A stretch of 40,334 bases of DNA. Source: Candidatus Woesearchaeota archaeon. Its GTDB lineage: Archaea; Nanobdellota; Nanobdellia; Woesearchaeales; GW2011-AR15. Made by a program: the position numbers and the translations under genes. Every line of letters starts with the position of its first letter. Position 1 is the stretch's first letter. Below, piece by piece: positions 15,172 through 24,141 of this stretch. Where the stretch lies: NCBI GenBank assembly GCA_014729915.1, contig WJJD01000155.1, positions 1 to 40,334 on the forward strand, in the 5' to 3' direction. The notes beneath the pieces are model-generated. The model was not told the origin of the DNA. It made no database searches and was given only the letters and a program-made list of their open reading frames with translations.

Positions 15172-15933
15172 CTAAAGAAATAATAAGGTAATAACTCCAA
15201 GAATAAGACAATATATAGAAAAGTAAGAGAACCTGTTTTTTTCAATTATCTTCATAAGAAGAGACAAAGACAAGTATCCTGTAGTAACTGCAGTAAACAT
15301 TCCGATAATAACAATATTGAAATTATCAAGTTGTAAGATTTCAGTGATCTTTAATAGATTTGCTCCGACAATTGCAGGAATTGCTAAAAGAAAAGATAAC
15401 CTTGCAGCTTTTTTTCTATTGATTCCAAGTATCATCGCACCTGAGATAGTTGAACCTGATCTTGATATCCCGGGAAAAATAGCTATTGCCTGAAAAAATC
15501 CGATAACAAGAGAATTTTTAAGAGAAATGTTTTCTGATTTTTTTATTGGATAGCGTGAAAAAAAAAGTAAAATTGAAGTTATAATTAGAGAAATTCCGAC
15601 AGAAAGTGTACTGTCAAACATTTCTTTTAGTGTATTATTTAATAAAAACCCAGTAACTGCAATAGGCACAGAAGCAATTCCCAGATAGAGAGTATAGTTA
15701 ATTGATTCTTTTTTTTTATTTAAAACCCCTGTTATTAATTCAAACAATTCTTTCCTGAAATAAAACAGGATTACAAAAAAGCTGGCTAAATGGAGAAAAA
15801 CATTGAATCCGACTGAATTATCCAGCTGCAAAAATTCTGATGCAAGGACAAGATGGCCTGATGAACTTATGGGAAGCCACTCAGTAATTCCCTGGATTAT
15901 TCCCAATATTATTGCCTGTCTTAAAGTAACCAT
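15172..15933 (-). CDS. uppP: undecaprenyl/polyprenyl-diphosphatase (UppP/BacA family)
   Basis: 253 residues with about eight hydrophobic segments. The two family signatures are present: GIIQGITEWLPISSSGHLVL near the start and QAIAIFPGISRSGSTISGAM in the middle. Both carry the Glu, Ser, Arg and His that form the phosphatase site. In Bacteria it recycles undecaprenyl phosphate; in an archaeon the substrate should be a dolichyl-type diphosphate serving N-glycosylation or S-layer sugar transfer. It is a stand-alone gene, divergent from the ribosomal operon, with the repeat element at 15975 just upstream. Confidence 0.93.
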   Translation of the reverse strand: MVTLRQAIILGIIQGITEWLPISSSGHLVLASEFLQLDNSVGFNVFLHLASFFVILFYFRKELFELITGVLNKKKESINYTLYLGIASVPIAVTGFLLNNTLKEMFDSTLSVGISLIITSILLFFSRYPIKKSENISLKNSLVIGFFQAIAIFPGISRSGSTISGAMILGINRKKAARLSFLLAIPAIVGANLLKITEILQLDNFNIVIIGMFTAVTTGYLSLSLLMKIIEKNRFSYFSIYCLILGVITLLFL

Positions 15934-15974
15934 GTAAAATAAAATGACCTAAAGGTATTAATAATTACCGTTTG

Positions 15975-16164
15975 TGTAAAAATGCTCGCAACAACCCACC
16001 GTTCACAAAACCGTGGCAGCAAAAATTAATAATTTTCAGGGTAAACTTTCAACATTTTTGCAACTTCTGGTCTTTTATATATTTCTTAACTAGAAAAATC
16101 TTTCGCTCTTCTGACATAATTCAAAAGCTGCCACTGTTTCTTGAACAGTGGAGAGTTTTGAATT
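15975..16164. repeat. 190-bp repeat element, long copy
   Basis: The left end (15975-16016) and right end (16131-16164) match, in the same order, the two halves of the short copy at 19352-19405. The left 20 bases are identical in both. The right half contains a hairpin and the shared end TTTTGAATT. The element fills most of the gap between uppP and the L1 promoter; no gene is seen inside. Confidence 0.65.
16118..16164. other. long hairpin at the right end of the repeat element
   Basis: Arms 16118-16126 and 16156-16164 pair over nine bases. After a 4-base unpaired internal loop, 16131-16138 and 16144-16151 pair over eight more around a 5-base loop (TCTTG). The structure is symmetric, so strand cannot be told. 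Confidence 0.7.
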
Positions 16165-16299
16165 ATAGAAAATAAAAACAAGAACCATTTTTAAAGAAAT
16201 ACATATTACATGTTTTTAAAGACGGGCCAAAACCTACCGGAAAAAGATACTGCATTAATTCATTAAGCCTGAACTTTGAGAAAAATGCTTAGTAAAAAA

Positions 16300-16382
16300 C
16301 TTTTTAAATACCTGATGTTTTCATCAGAAAATACAGTATTCCCGGATACTACAATTCGATTTGTAGGAGGGTTGGTGAAAAA
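16300..16382 (+). promoter_or_regulatory. promoter and leader of the ribosomal protein L1-L10-P1 operon
   Basis: A TATA-like TTTTTAAATAC lies at about 16302-16312, predicting a transcript start near 16335. The short leader holds two small hairpins, GTAT/ATAC around TCCCGG and ACAA/TTGT around TTCGAT. Two candidate binding sites follow, GGAGG at 16366-16370 and GGTGA at 16374-16378. L1 represses its own operon in other archaea by binding mRNA; these hairpins are candidates but I cannot match them to the known site. Confidence 0.5.
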
Positions 16383-17030
16383 ATGGACAAAGATACAATA
16401 AAAAAAGCATTGAAAAATTTAAAAGAGAATTCTTCTAAAAGGAATTTTAAACAGACAATCGATCTGATAATAAATCTTAAGGATATTGATCTTAAAAAAG
16501 TAAAGGTTGATTTTTTTGTAATCCTTCATAAAGAGAAAGGAAAAGACACAAAAATTGCAGGTCTAGTGGGTCCTGAACTGATAGATTCTTCAAAAAAAAC
16601 ATTGAATACAACAATTCCCGTAAATGAGTTCGAAAAATACCAGAAAAATCCAAAACTTATAAAAAAATTAGCAGACGACCATGATTTTTTCATCGGACAG
16701 GCAACAATCATGCCAAAGATTGCCACAGTTTTCGGAAGAGTATTAGGACCAAGAGGAAAAATGCCAAATCCAAAAGCAGGATGTGTTGTCCCACCTAATG
16801 CAAATCTTTCCCAAGTGTCAGATCAATTAAAAAAGACAATACATCTTAGTACAAAAAAAGATCCTGTAATACACACAATTGCCGGCTCAGAAGATACTTC
16901 TGAAGAGATTATCATTGACAATGCAATAACTATTTATAATGCTCTCTTAAGACAGCTTCCAAACAGAAGGAATAATATTAAATCAGCTTACATAAAGTAT
17001 ACTATGAGTAATCCAGAAAAATTAATGTGA
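16383..17030 (+). CDS. rpl1: ribosomal protein L1 (uL1)
   Basis: 215 residues, the usual archaeal size. The L1 signature region is clear: ATIMPKIATVFGRVLGPRGK then MPNPKAGCVVPPNANL. L1 forms the mobile stalk at the tRNA exit side and in archaea is also a translational repressor of its operon. The next gene starts within a few bases (ATGTGATAAAAATG). L11, which often precedes L1, is not next to it here; uppP is divergent upstream. Confidence 0.97.
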   Translation: MDKDTIKKALKNLKENSSKRNFKQTIDLIINLKDIDLKKVKVDFFVILHKEKGKDTKIAGLVGPELIDSSKKTLNTTIPVNEFEKYQKNPKLIKKLADDHDFFIGQATIMPKIATVFGRVLGPRGKMPNPKAGCVVPPNANLSQVSDQLKKTIHLSTKKDPVIHTIAGSEDTSEEIIIDNAITIYNALLRQLPNRRNNIKSAYIKYTMSNPEKLM

Positions 17031-17035
17031 TAAAA

Positions 17036-18022
17036 ATGAAAGCTCACGTTTCAGAAAAGAAAAAAAAAACAGTAGATGAATTTGTTGAACTCCTTAATAA
17101 TTATCCAATTATAGGATCAGTAAATATGGAGAATCTACCGGCAAAACAACTCCAAAATATAAGGAAAAGCATCCGTGAAGATGCTGTCCTCAAAATGACA
17201 AAAAGAAGATTGATAAAGATAGCATTTGAAAAATCTAAAAAAGATCTGGATAAACTAGTTCCATATCTTAAAGGAATGCCGGCTCTGATTTTTACAAAAG
17301 AAAATCCGTTTAAACTGGCAATGAAACTTGAAAAGAACAAATCATCCGCTCCTGCTAAACCAGGCCAACCCTCTCCAAAAGACATTTATGTGAAAGAAGG
17401 ACCAACTGCATTTTCACCCGGTCCAATAATAAGCCAGCTATCAAAACTCGGGATAAAAACAGGTGTTGAAAACGGAAAGATTGTAATAAAAGAAGATTCT
17501 CTGGTATGTGAAGAAGGGGAAGAAATATCTGAAGATCTGGCGGGAATTTTAGTAAGACTAAAGATAGAACCTATGGAAATTGGACTGAATCTTGTGGCCA
17601 TGTATGAAGACGGCACAATTTATGAAAAAGATATTCTGACAATTGACAGTAAAGAATATCTCAAAAAAATTAAAACATCAGCATCTGTAGGATATAATCT
17701 TGCAATGTTTATCAATTATCCTACAAAAGATACAATCAACAGCCTAATTATCAAAGCAAATAGAGATGCAAAAACACTCGCAATCTCTCAGGATATAATC
17801 ACAAGTGACAACATAACTGAAATTTTAAGTAAAGCATTTAATCAATTAAAATCATTATCAGCAAAACTTTCAAAGGAAGTTTTACCTGAAGAGTTTAAAA
17901 ATATCAAAGAACCTAAACAAACTGAAGAGAAAAAAGAGGAAGAAAACAAAAAATCTGAACCGGAAAAAGAAGAAAAAAGCGATGAAGAAGCGGCTCAGGG
18001 TTTAGGATCTTTATTTGGTTAA
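17036..18022 (+). CDS. rpl10: ribosomal protein L10 (uL10, P0)
   Basis: 328 residues. N-terminal rRNA-binding domain (KKTVDEFVELLNNYPIIGSV), an archaeal/eukaryal insertion with GPTAFSPGPIISQLSKLGIK, then helices that bind P1 dimers, and a Glu/Lys-rich tail ending EAAQGLGSLFG. That tail matches the end of the P1 protein next door, as expected for the shared factor-binding tail. The ATG at 17036 gives a normal start; a GTG at 17027 is also in frame. It is the second gene of the stalk operon. Confidence 0.96.
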   Translation: MKAHVSEKKKKTVDEFVELLNNYPIIGSVNMENLPAKQLQNIRKSIREDAVLKMTKRRLIKIAFEKSKKDLDKLVPYLKGMPALIFTKENPFKLAMKLEKNKSSAPAKPGQPSPKDIYVKEGPTAFSPGPIISQLSKLGIKTGVENGKIVIKEDSLVCEEGEEISEDLAGILVRLKIEPMEIGLNLVAMYEDGTIYEKDILTIDSKEYLKKIKTSASVGYNLAMFINYPTKDTINSLIIKANRDAKTLAISQDIITSDNITEILSKAFNQLKSLSAKLSKEVLPEEFKNIKEPKQTEEKKEEENKKSEPEKEEKSDEEAAQGLGSLFG

Positions 18023-18050
18023 CAAAAACAAGTTTTTGGAGGAAATTAAA

Positions 18051-18368
18051 ATGGAATATATATATGCGGCAATGTTATTACATAAAGCTGGAAAAAAAGT
18101 TGATGAAGCTGGAATAAAAAAGGTAACGGAAGCTGCCGGAATAAAGGCAGACGATGCAAGAATAAAAGCACTTGTTGCAGCTCTTGACGGAGTAGATATT
18201 GAAGAAGCATTAAAAAGCGCACCTGTCCAAGCAGTAGCAGCATCACCTGCAGCAGGTTCATCTGACAAACCAGCTGAAGAAAAAAAAGAAAAAAAGAAAA
18301 AGAAAAAAGAAGAAGAAAAAGTATCAGATGAAAAAGCCGCTGAAGGACTTGGTTCCTTATTCGGTTAA
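18051..18368 (+). CDS. rpl12: ribosomal protein P1 (archaeal L12)
   Basis: 105 residues, normal for archaeal P1. It starts MEYIYAAMLLHKAGKKVDEA, the dimerising helical domain, has an Ala-rich hinge (APVQAVAASPAAGSS), a Lys/Glu run, and ends AAEGLGSLFG, the tail that recruits elongation factors. A strong GGAGG site at 18038-18042 sets the ATG at 18051; the longer frame from 18015 is not used. Several copies bind L10 on each ribosome. A run of seven T (18369-18375) right after the stop is a likely terminator. Confidence 0.97.
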   Translation: MEYIYAAMLLHKAGKKVDEAGIKKVTEAAGIKADDARIKALVAALDGVDIEEALKSAPVQAVAASPAAGSSDKPAEEKKEKKKKKKEEEKVSDEKAAEGLGSLFG

Positions 18369-18412
18369 TTTTTTTACTCTTTATTGTTCAATCAAACAAT
18401 TAAAGGGACAAC
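18369..18412 (+). terminator. T-run terminator of the ribosomal stalk operon
   Basis: Seven T follow the P1 stop directly, and T-runs end transcription in archaea. A small ATTGTT/AACAAT hairpin lies about 10 bases further on. Read-through into the coiled-coil gene is still possible. Confidence 0.5.
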
Positions 18413-18427
18413 ATCAAAGTTGAGATC

Positions 18428-19333
18428 ATGACTAATGAAAATAATAAGGATACACTGAAAAAAATTTCTGGTATTCGTAAAGAAATCACTGAATTACGAA
18501 TCGAATTAACAGCTATAGATGAGAAAAAAGAAAAAGCTTTTGATAATAAAAAAGTTTTTTCAAAAAAGATTTCTAATGTTATTAATGAGTTAAAAGACTA
18601 CAAAAAAAAACGTGATGAACTGACTGATCAGGTCAAAAAATTAAAAAAAGAAAGAGAAAAGTACAATTCCAAAGTATCCAAACATATTGACAAAATAAAA
18701 GAATTAAACAAAGAAAAAGAAAAATTGTTTAAAGAGCATGACATAAAAGTTAATCCTTTAAAAATAACAGAACAGATTGAAAAAATAGAATTTAAAATTC
18801 AGACAGAAGCTCTTCCATTTAAAAAAGAAAAGGAATTGATGAAAAAAATCAATGATATGAAGAAAAAACTCGGAGAAGCTAAAAAATTTAAATCTTTCTG
18901 GAAGGATATTGATAAAACTTCAAAAAAAATCAAAGAATTCAAAAAAAAAGCTAATGAAGTACATTTAAAAATTCAGGAAAAAGCAGACGAGAGTCAAAAA
19001 TTTCATGAAAAAATGATTGAATGTTCTGATAAAATTGACGAGATAAAAAAGCAGGAAAAAGAAGCTCATAAAGTATTTATGGAATATAAAAATCAGTTCA
19101 ATGAAATAAATAACAAACTAAAAAAGAAACTTGTTGCTATGAATAAGCTAAGTGACAAGGTAACTAAAACAAAAAGAGAAAAAAGAAAGGCCAAAATTAA
19201 AAAAGAAAAACAGACCTTAAAAAAGAAAAGTGAAGAAGTGCAGAAAAAAATAAAGCAGAGAAAAAAACTCACAACAGAAGATATTCTTATTTTCCAGGGA
19301 ACATTAAGTAAAGAAAAAGAACAAAAAAAATAA
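18428..19333 (+). CDS. Lys/Glu-rich coiled-coil protein (COG1340-like)
   Basis: 301 residues, almost entirely coiled coil with long heptad-like Lys/Glu stretches, no membrane segment, and a compact tail RKKLTTEDILIFQGTLSKEK. The length, coil pattern and that tail resemble an archaeal family of uncharacterised coiled-coil proteins (COG1340); I am moderately sure of this. It lies 60 bases after the P1 gene on the same strand, which hints at a ribosome- or RNA-linked role, but nothing in the sequence proves it. No strong ribosome binding site is visible. A T-run follows the stop. Confidence 0.75.
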   Translation: MTNENNKDTLKKISGIRKEITELRIELTAIDEKKEKAFDNKKVFSKKISNVINELKDYKKKRDELTDQVKKLKKEREKYNSKVSKHIDKIKELNKEKEKLFKEHDIKVNPLKITEQIEKIEFKIQTEALPFKKEKELMKKINDMKKKLGEAKKFKSFWKDIDKTSKKIKEFKKKANEVHLKIQEKADESQKFHEKMIECSDKIDEIKKQEKEAHKVFMEYKNQFNEINNKLKKKLVAMNKLSDKVTKTKREKRKAKIKKEKQTLKKKSEEVQKKIKQRKKLTTEDILIFQGTLSKEKEQKK

Positions 19334-19351
19334 AATTATTTAGTTTTTTTA

Positions 19352-19405
19352 TGTAAAAATGCTCGCAACAACCACCGTTCACAGAACAGTGGAAAGTTTT
19401 GAATT
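19352..19405. repeat. 54-bp repeat element, short copy
   Basis: It shares its first 20 bases exactly with the long copy at 15975 and goes on with CCACCGTTCACA (the long copy has one extra C). It then jumps to AACAGTGG-A-AGTTTTGAATT, the right end of the long copy. So it looks like the long element with about 135 bases deleted from the middle. It sits between the ends of two converging genes. Confidence 0.7.
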
Positions 19406-19429
19406 CTATCTGAAAAAAATTAATGAAAC

Positions 19430-21523
19430 TTATGCTACAACAACCTGTTTGTTTGCTGAATCATATTCAAGAAGAATATTATATGTATTGAAAATATCAT
19501 GCATGAAGCGAAGATTATCTTTATCTCCGCAATAGTGTTCTTTGTTTCCGATAAAACTGCACCAGTTTCTTAAAATTAAGATTTTTGTCATATCTGTTTC
19601 GGTAATTCTCTTATATTCTTTATCATATTTATAGTTTAATGGAAGAACAATTTCACTGCAAACAAAATCTTTTTTACTTCTTCCCTGTCCTGCAGTGTTC
19701 CAGCAATCAATTATTCTTTGGAAGAGTATTTCCTTTAATGAATAATATTTCAGATCTATGTTGAGCTCCTGTACTTTTATAGCACCATCAGAAGATGAAG
19801 AAAAAGCTATTGGAATCTGGCAGGTTTCCAAAGTTGGATCACAATATGATTCCATAGCAGTCAGAAGTTCCTGAGTAAAATCATGTTTCCGGATATCATC
19901 CTCATCTGAAAAAGAAGATCCATGCAATGTTAAATCCCCAATCTTTATCTCATATCCTTCTGGATCTAGATAATATTTTATTCTGAGATTGTTTAGAAAG
20001 ACAGCCCCCTGATGGTCGGTTTCTATTCTCAATTCACAAATGTCTCCTGGATTGTTGCATGCCCTAAATTCATCCGTAAAATCAATTATCCATGGGCTTT
20101 TTTTCTGGTCAAGCTTTGATGAATAAGATTCAACTAGATTATTATTAACATAAAAATCAATATTTTCAGGGTATGGTGAGATTATCACGTTAAACAGTTC
20201 TTCTAACAAGGCTGTTTTGTTTGTGTAGGCTACATAGTTGCCACCACTTGTGTCTTGTGCTATTCTCTGCATCCATCTCATAATCTGTCCGCATGTATGA
20301 TCCCAAGTTGTAAAGCATTCAGGATCCCCAATTTTATATCCTTCTGTTCCACCAGATGCATCACCGTGAATCGGAATAATGTTTACATTATTCTGTAATC
20401 CTGCCTGAACAGCTGAATCAACTGCAGGCTCTTCTGTTCCTGTAAATATATCATCTGGAATATCATCATCCTGTGAAAGAAGCCACTGTCCGTTTGGGGG
20501 TGGATACCAATGATGAAACAAAGGACCTCCCCCTGTAGGATCAGAATCACTTATCGGGACAACTATTTTTTTGGATTCTGTTCTCCAAGCATGGTTAGAA
20601 GCTGCCCATGCTGCTCCTTTAGCCCAGGCTTCATCTTCATCATCCCACCTGTGCCAGAGATCCTGATCCTGGTATTGAAAATGAGTTGACATACTGTAAT
20701 ATTTTCCAGTAGGATTTCGTCCACTGCAATATTCTCTGCTCGGCTCGCATCCCCAGTCCCTAAACCATATCGGAGAAGTCATAAGTCCCATGTCCCGGTC
20801 CAATTCAGGTTCCTGATCTATCAAAATATCCGGATGAATTGTATCATCCATGCAGTCACCCGTAGTTTCCCCTTCTCCTAACCCATATACTGTTGTTTTT
20901 AAAACTACATTTTCTTTTTCGAGTTCTTTACTAAGCTCAGAAATAATTCCGCAAAGAGCATCCCATTCATTTGCCATGCTTTTTGAGGTGTCTATTACAA
21001 AAACTAAATCAACTTTGCCAGGAAATTTATCTCCTGATAACTCAATTTGTGAGGTAGTAATTTCCCCTTTAGGAATCCTGACATAAAATGATCTTTCTCC
21101 TCCACCAGCTGAAAAAAATGCTGATTTTTGAATTTTGCCGTCATCAAATTCATTTTCTATTCTTTCAACAAGAGTTAGTTTAAAAGAAGCATTTTCTATG
21201 ATAGAATCTTGAAATACTGATATATCGGCATAGTGATTACTGTCCTCTGAAAAATCAACAAACAGATCTTTTTTTGTGTTGGCGAATTCTTTTATTGATT
21301 TTTCTTTGTTGTACAATACTTCAGTTTTTAAACTCAGATAATTTTCACAATATCTGTCCTTCTCAGATTTAACCCTATAAATTGTTCTGCAATAGATTTT
21401 TCTGGTTATATCTGACTTTGATTTAATTAAGGTAAACAATATCATAATAGCTGCAACAGTAATTATAACAGAGAATATCAGATATACAGATAATTCTGAT
21501 TTTTTGTTCAATAAAAGGTTCAT
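19430..21523 (-). CDS. pilin-anchored von Willebrand factor A domain protein
   Basis: 697 residues. Residues 1-35 are a basic start (NKKSE) and one hydrophobic helix, as in its operon neighbours. A vWA domain starts near 170: VDLVFVIDTSKSM gives the metal site D178-x-S180-x-S182, and a long insertion rich in Trp, His and Asp (DWGCEPSREYC, FQYQDQDLWHRWDDEDEAW) follows inside it. The last 200 residues carry several Cys pairs. vWA domains bind protein ligands through a divalent metal, so an adhesive or structural surface role is inferred. It is last in the five-gene operon, 11 bases after the previous gene, without a clear ribosome binding site. Confidence 0.8.
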   Translation of the reverse strand: MNLLLNKKSELSVYLIFSVIITVAAIMILFTLIKSKSDITRKIYCRTIYRVKSEKDRYCENYLSLKTEVLYNKEKSIKEFANTKKDLFVDFSEDSNHYADISVFQDSIIENASFKLTLVERIENEFDDGKIQKSAFFSAGGGERSFYVRIPKGEITTSQIELSGDKFPGKVDLVFVIDTSKSMANEWDALCGIISELSKELEKENVVLKTTVYGLGEGETTGDCMDDTIHPDILIDQEPELDRDMGLMTSPIWFRDWGCEPSREYCSGRNPTGKYYSMSTHFQYQDQDLWHRWDDEDEAWAKGAAWAASNHAWRTESKKIVVPISDSDPTGGGPLFHHWYPPPNGQWLLSQDDDIPDDIFTGTEEPAVDSAVQAGLQNNVNIIPIHGDASGGTEGYKIGDPECFTTWDHTCGQIMRWMQRIAQDTSGGNYVAYTNKTALLEELFNVIISPYPENIDFYVNNNLVESYSSKLDQKKSPWIIDFTDEFRACNNPGDICELRIETDHQGAVFLNNLRIKYYLDPEGYEIKIGDLTLHGSSFSDEDDIRKHDFTQELLTAMESYCDPTLETCQIPIAFSSSSDGAIKVQELNIDLKYYSLKEILFQRIIDCWNTAGQGRSKKDFVCSEIVLPLNYKYDKEYKRITETDMTKILILRNWCSFIGNKEHYCGDKDNLRFMHDIFNTYNILLEYDSANKQVVVA

Positions 21524-21534
21524 TTCAAAGATAT

Positions 21535-22911
21535 TTATCCGAACTCTCCTCCGGAACCGGATGGAGGACCCTCGCCATCATTGCTGCTACCCCCTGTACA
21601 TCCTGGTGCCTTGCAAGTGACAGGAGGTTTTTCTGCGTTTGCACCCAGATAAACATGTGTGGAAAAAGTCATCTCAAGATTCTGTTTCTCATCATATCCC
21701 GGCCGCATGTGTTCGTACTTATTATCTTTGCATGTGATTTCTGCAATGTAACTTACATCTTCCTGGGTTCCCACTCCAAAACAGGAATCAGGACCATCTC
21801 CAATTTGACTGCCTCCTGCATCAGATGATTGTTGAATCGGAACACCATTAAAATCAAGAGAACCTGATTTGCATGGTGGAACAGGTAATTGATCTCCTCC
21901 CTGAAAACCCGACCCCCTTGGACAATATTCATCCTCACAATCACCTGAAGTGCATGCATCCGCCTTAAAATTTACATACGTGCATCTCCCATACCTGCAT
22001 TCCTGAGCAGATTCTGTACCATCATCACACTCCTTTGTTCCTGTACAGTCAATCCTTTCCATATCCAAATCAAGATTCACATATTTACAAGGAAGTTCAA
22101 AATCACATTCAAAATCCTCTCCTTCATATTTCATATTCAATGAAGTTTCCAGCTCCAAAACCGACTCCTCAACTTTCGAGAGTATTTCATCTTCATTTAG
22201 AAAAGGAGCATTGCATCCAGGACCAGATCCTGTTACCTGGACTGCCGGCATCTCATTGCAGGTTTTCTGGGAAAGATCCTGTTGATCAACCCATGCCTTT
22301 ATCTTTCTGTACATATAGAAGAATCTCCAGTCTGTTACTGTCGCTGTAAATTCCTCTAATTGTTCAACATTAATTTCCTGGGATTCACCTGATTCAGGAT
22401 TTAAATAATTGATCTTTGCAGTACCAGAAGGCTTTGCATAAATATCAAATCCTTGATCATATTCTCCCTGCCCGAGCTTATCTTCATCAACTAAAATCTC
22501 TATCTCTTCAATCTGTGGAAGTTCGATATATTCAATATTTCCGTACTGGCTTCCCATCAGATTTGTTAAAAATTGGTTTATATATTGTTTTGCAGGCTCT
22601 TCAAGTGAATCTTTGACAGTTTCAAGATCAGGTGCATTGGGTATCCCGTAACTTATCCAATAGCAGTTGTTTGGAGATTCTCCCCAGCCAAGGCACGAAT
22701 CAGCACTGTCAAAAGTTGAAAATAAGCTTGAATAAACCCCTGAATCAATACTGTACAATCCCAAAAGATCCTCATAACTCATACCTGTCTCAATTTGTGC
22801 TCTTTGTTCTTGTTCAAGATCCATATCTTTTGACATATTTACGATAAAATATGCCCCTATTACCAATGCTATTATTATTAATGTTAAATAAACTGAACCT
22901 TTTTTATTCAT
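21535..22911 (-). CDS. Cys-rich pilin-anchored surface protein
   Basis: 458 residues. It begins MNKKGSVYLTLIIIALVIGA, the pilin-type basic start and helix. The extracellular part is acidic, with about 20 Cys in the second half (KECDDGTESAQECRYGRCTY, DACTSGDCEDEYCPRGSG), and a Gly/Ser-rich tail. A full AAGGAGGTG site lies about 10 bases before this ATG and overlaps the stop of the upstream gene, so the longer TTG start at 22935 is rejected. No enzyme motif is seen. Disulfide-linked surface or pilus-like component is inferred. Confidence 0.75.
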   Translation of the reverse strand: MNKKGSVYLTLIIIALVIGAYFIVNMSKDMDLEQEQRAQIETGMSYEDLLGLYSIDSGVYSSLFSTFDSADSCLGWGESPNNCYWISYGIPNAPDLETVKDSLEEPAKQYINQFLTNLMGSQYGNIEYIELPQIEEIEILVDEDKLGQGEYDQGFDIYAKPSGTAKINYLNPESGESQEINVEQLEEFTATVTDWRFFYMYRKIKAWVDQQDLSQKTCNEMPAVQVTGSGPGCNAPFLNEDEILSKVEESVLELETSLNMKYEGEDFECDFELPCKYVNLDLDMERIDCTGTKECDDGTESAQECRYGRCTYVNFKADACTSGDCEDEYCPRGSGFQGGDQLPVPPCKSGSLDFNGVPIQQSSDAGGSQIGDGPDSCFGVGTQEDVSYIAEITCKDNKYEHMRPGYDEKQNLEMTFSTHVYLGANAEKPPVTCKAPGCTGGSSNDGEGPPSGSGGEFG

Positions 22912-22927
22912 CTTATTTACACCTCCT

Positions 22928-23416
22928 TTAATCAAAATATAAGTAAATTATACCAGCTGCATAGTCTGTTTTACATGGCAAGGGGTATACAAATTCATAC
23001 GTATTTATGTTTTTCCTATTAAATGTTTCACAGAAACCTTTCTTGCTTGTTTCTGAATCAATACATAATGTTCTTTGAATCTGAAGAGACCATTTATTTT
23101 TTCCAAAAAAATCATTCAGCTCTCTTTGTGTTTCTGAAATTACATTATAGCTTATCCCTGAAATTTTAAAATCAGTCTCATTATAGCAAGTATAATATCC
23201 AAATAATTTTGATAAAGTCTCTTTTTTGACTGTTATCTGCAAAAAAAGATAAGGAGCTGTTTTTGAATAGATGTTTTTGTAGTCATTTGAGATAGCTTCA
23301 GTTTCAGTAACTGAGTATCTTGCAGATCTTATTCTTGAAAATACAAGCACAATAACAAGTACAATTATTATTAATGAAATAGAAATTAACTCAGATAACT
23401 GGCTCTTTTTTTTCAT
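22928..23416 (-). CDS. small pilin-like protein
   Basis: 162 residues. It begins MKKKSQLSELISISLIIIVL, a basic start followed at once by a 20-residue hydrophobic helix, the shape of archaeal type IV pilins and pseudopilins. About 130 extracellular residues follow with five Cys (YTCYNE, TLCIDSE, KGFCETF, PLPCKTD). It starts inside the end of the previous gene (four-base ATGA overlap). It is the smallest operon member and so the best candidate for a minor pilin; a Gly before the helix, usual at the peptidase site, is not obvious. Confidence 0.7.
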   Translation of the reverse strand: MKKKSQLSELISISLIIIVLVIVLVFSRIRSARYSVTETEAISNDYKNIYSKTAPYLFLQITVKKETLSKLFGYYTCYNETDFKISGISYNVISETQRELNDFFGKNKWSLQIQRTLCIDSETSKKGFCETFNRKNINTYEFVYPLPCKTDYAAGIIYLYFD

Positions 23417-24141
23417 TGTCTGATATTTACCTGATTATTTTCATACTGTATATATATTAATTTTTTTCCTTTTTTAACAGAAAAATCATTAACCTTACAC
23501 GGAAAATACGGATGAAAATAATCAGTTCCAATAATAAGTTTGTTTTGTGAATTTAAATATTTTATATCAAAATCAGAATCCAGTCTAAAGGTCAAATCCT
23601 TGTTTGCAATACAGGATTTTTTAATATTTGTATAAAAATCAGATATTTTTCCGATATATACATATAATTTAAATAATCCCGGGTTTGATATGCCTTTTTT
23701 ATATTTTATTATGCATGGAAACGTTGTTGTTAATCTTCTTTCCAGCCATTCAGGATTATTATTTACCGGCCCGATTATCCAGGATTTTGTATTCTTAATA
23801 TCAATAATTTCTGCAGTATAGATAAAATATAAATTCTGAGCACACCACGGATCCCTGTTTTTCCTGTCAAACTTACTTAATTTTTCAGCCTCAAATATAG
23901 CTTTTATTGGTGACTGGCTGCCTGATTCTTCAGACACTCTTCCCAACGCACCGCATTCAGGTGTTGACATGAACACATTCATAAAAGAATTTAATTTTGT
24001 GTAATATCCAAAATCTTTCTTAAGCTTGTTTTTTTCATACCTTGTTGAAAAAAGATTAAAAAAAATAAAAAATACAATTAAAACCATAAATATTGCAAAT
24101 AATATCTTTGTTGTAAGAACAACTCCTTTTTTTTTATACAT
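23413..24141 (-). CDS. pilin-like protein
   Basis: 242 residues. It begins MYKKKGVVLTTKILFAIFMV: a KKKG basic stretch followed by a hydrophobic helix with a Phe-rich end (IVFFIFFNLF), the class III signal shape with Gly at the probable cut site. The exterior has about six Cys and Tyr/Lys-rich strands (YKKGISNPGLFKLYVYIGK). It overlaps the upstream gene by eight bases and the downstream one by four. No enzyme motif is seen; a structural subunit is inferred. Confidence 0.7.
   Translation of the reverse strand: MYKKKGVVLTTKILFAIFMVLIVFFIFFNLFSTRYEKNKLKKDFGYYTKLNSFMNVFMSTPECGALGRVSEESGSQSPIKAIFEAEKLSKFDRKNRDPWCAQNLYFIYTAEIIDIKNTKSWIIGPVNNNPEWLERRLTTTFPCIIKYKKGISNPGLFKLYVYIGKISDFYTNIKKSCIANKDLTFRLDSDFDIKYLNSQNKLIIGTDYFHPYFPCKVNDFSVKKGKKLIYIQYENNQVNIRQ

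Noticed and set aside
18015-18050. Longer N-terminus for ribosomal protein P1
   Set aside because: The strong GGAGG at 18038-18042 and the family start MEYIYAA place the start at 18051.
22912-22935. Longer start (TTG at 22935) for the Cys-rich surface protein
   Set aside because: That stretch is the AAGGAGGTG ribosome binding site of the ATG at 22911, where the pilin-like anchor begins.
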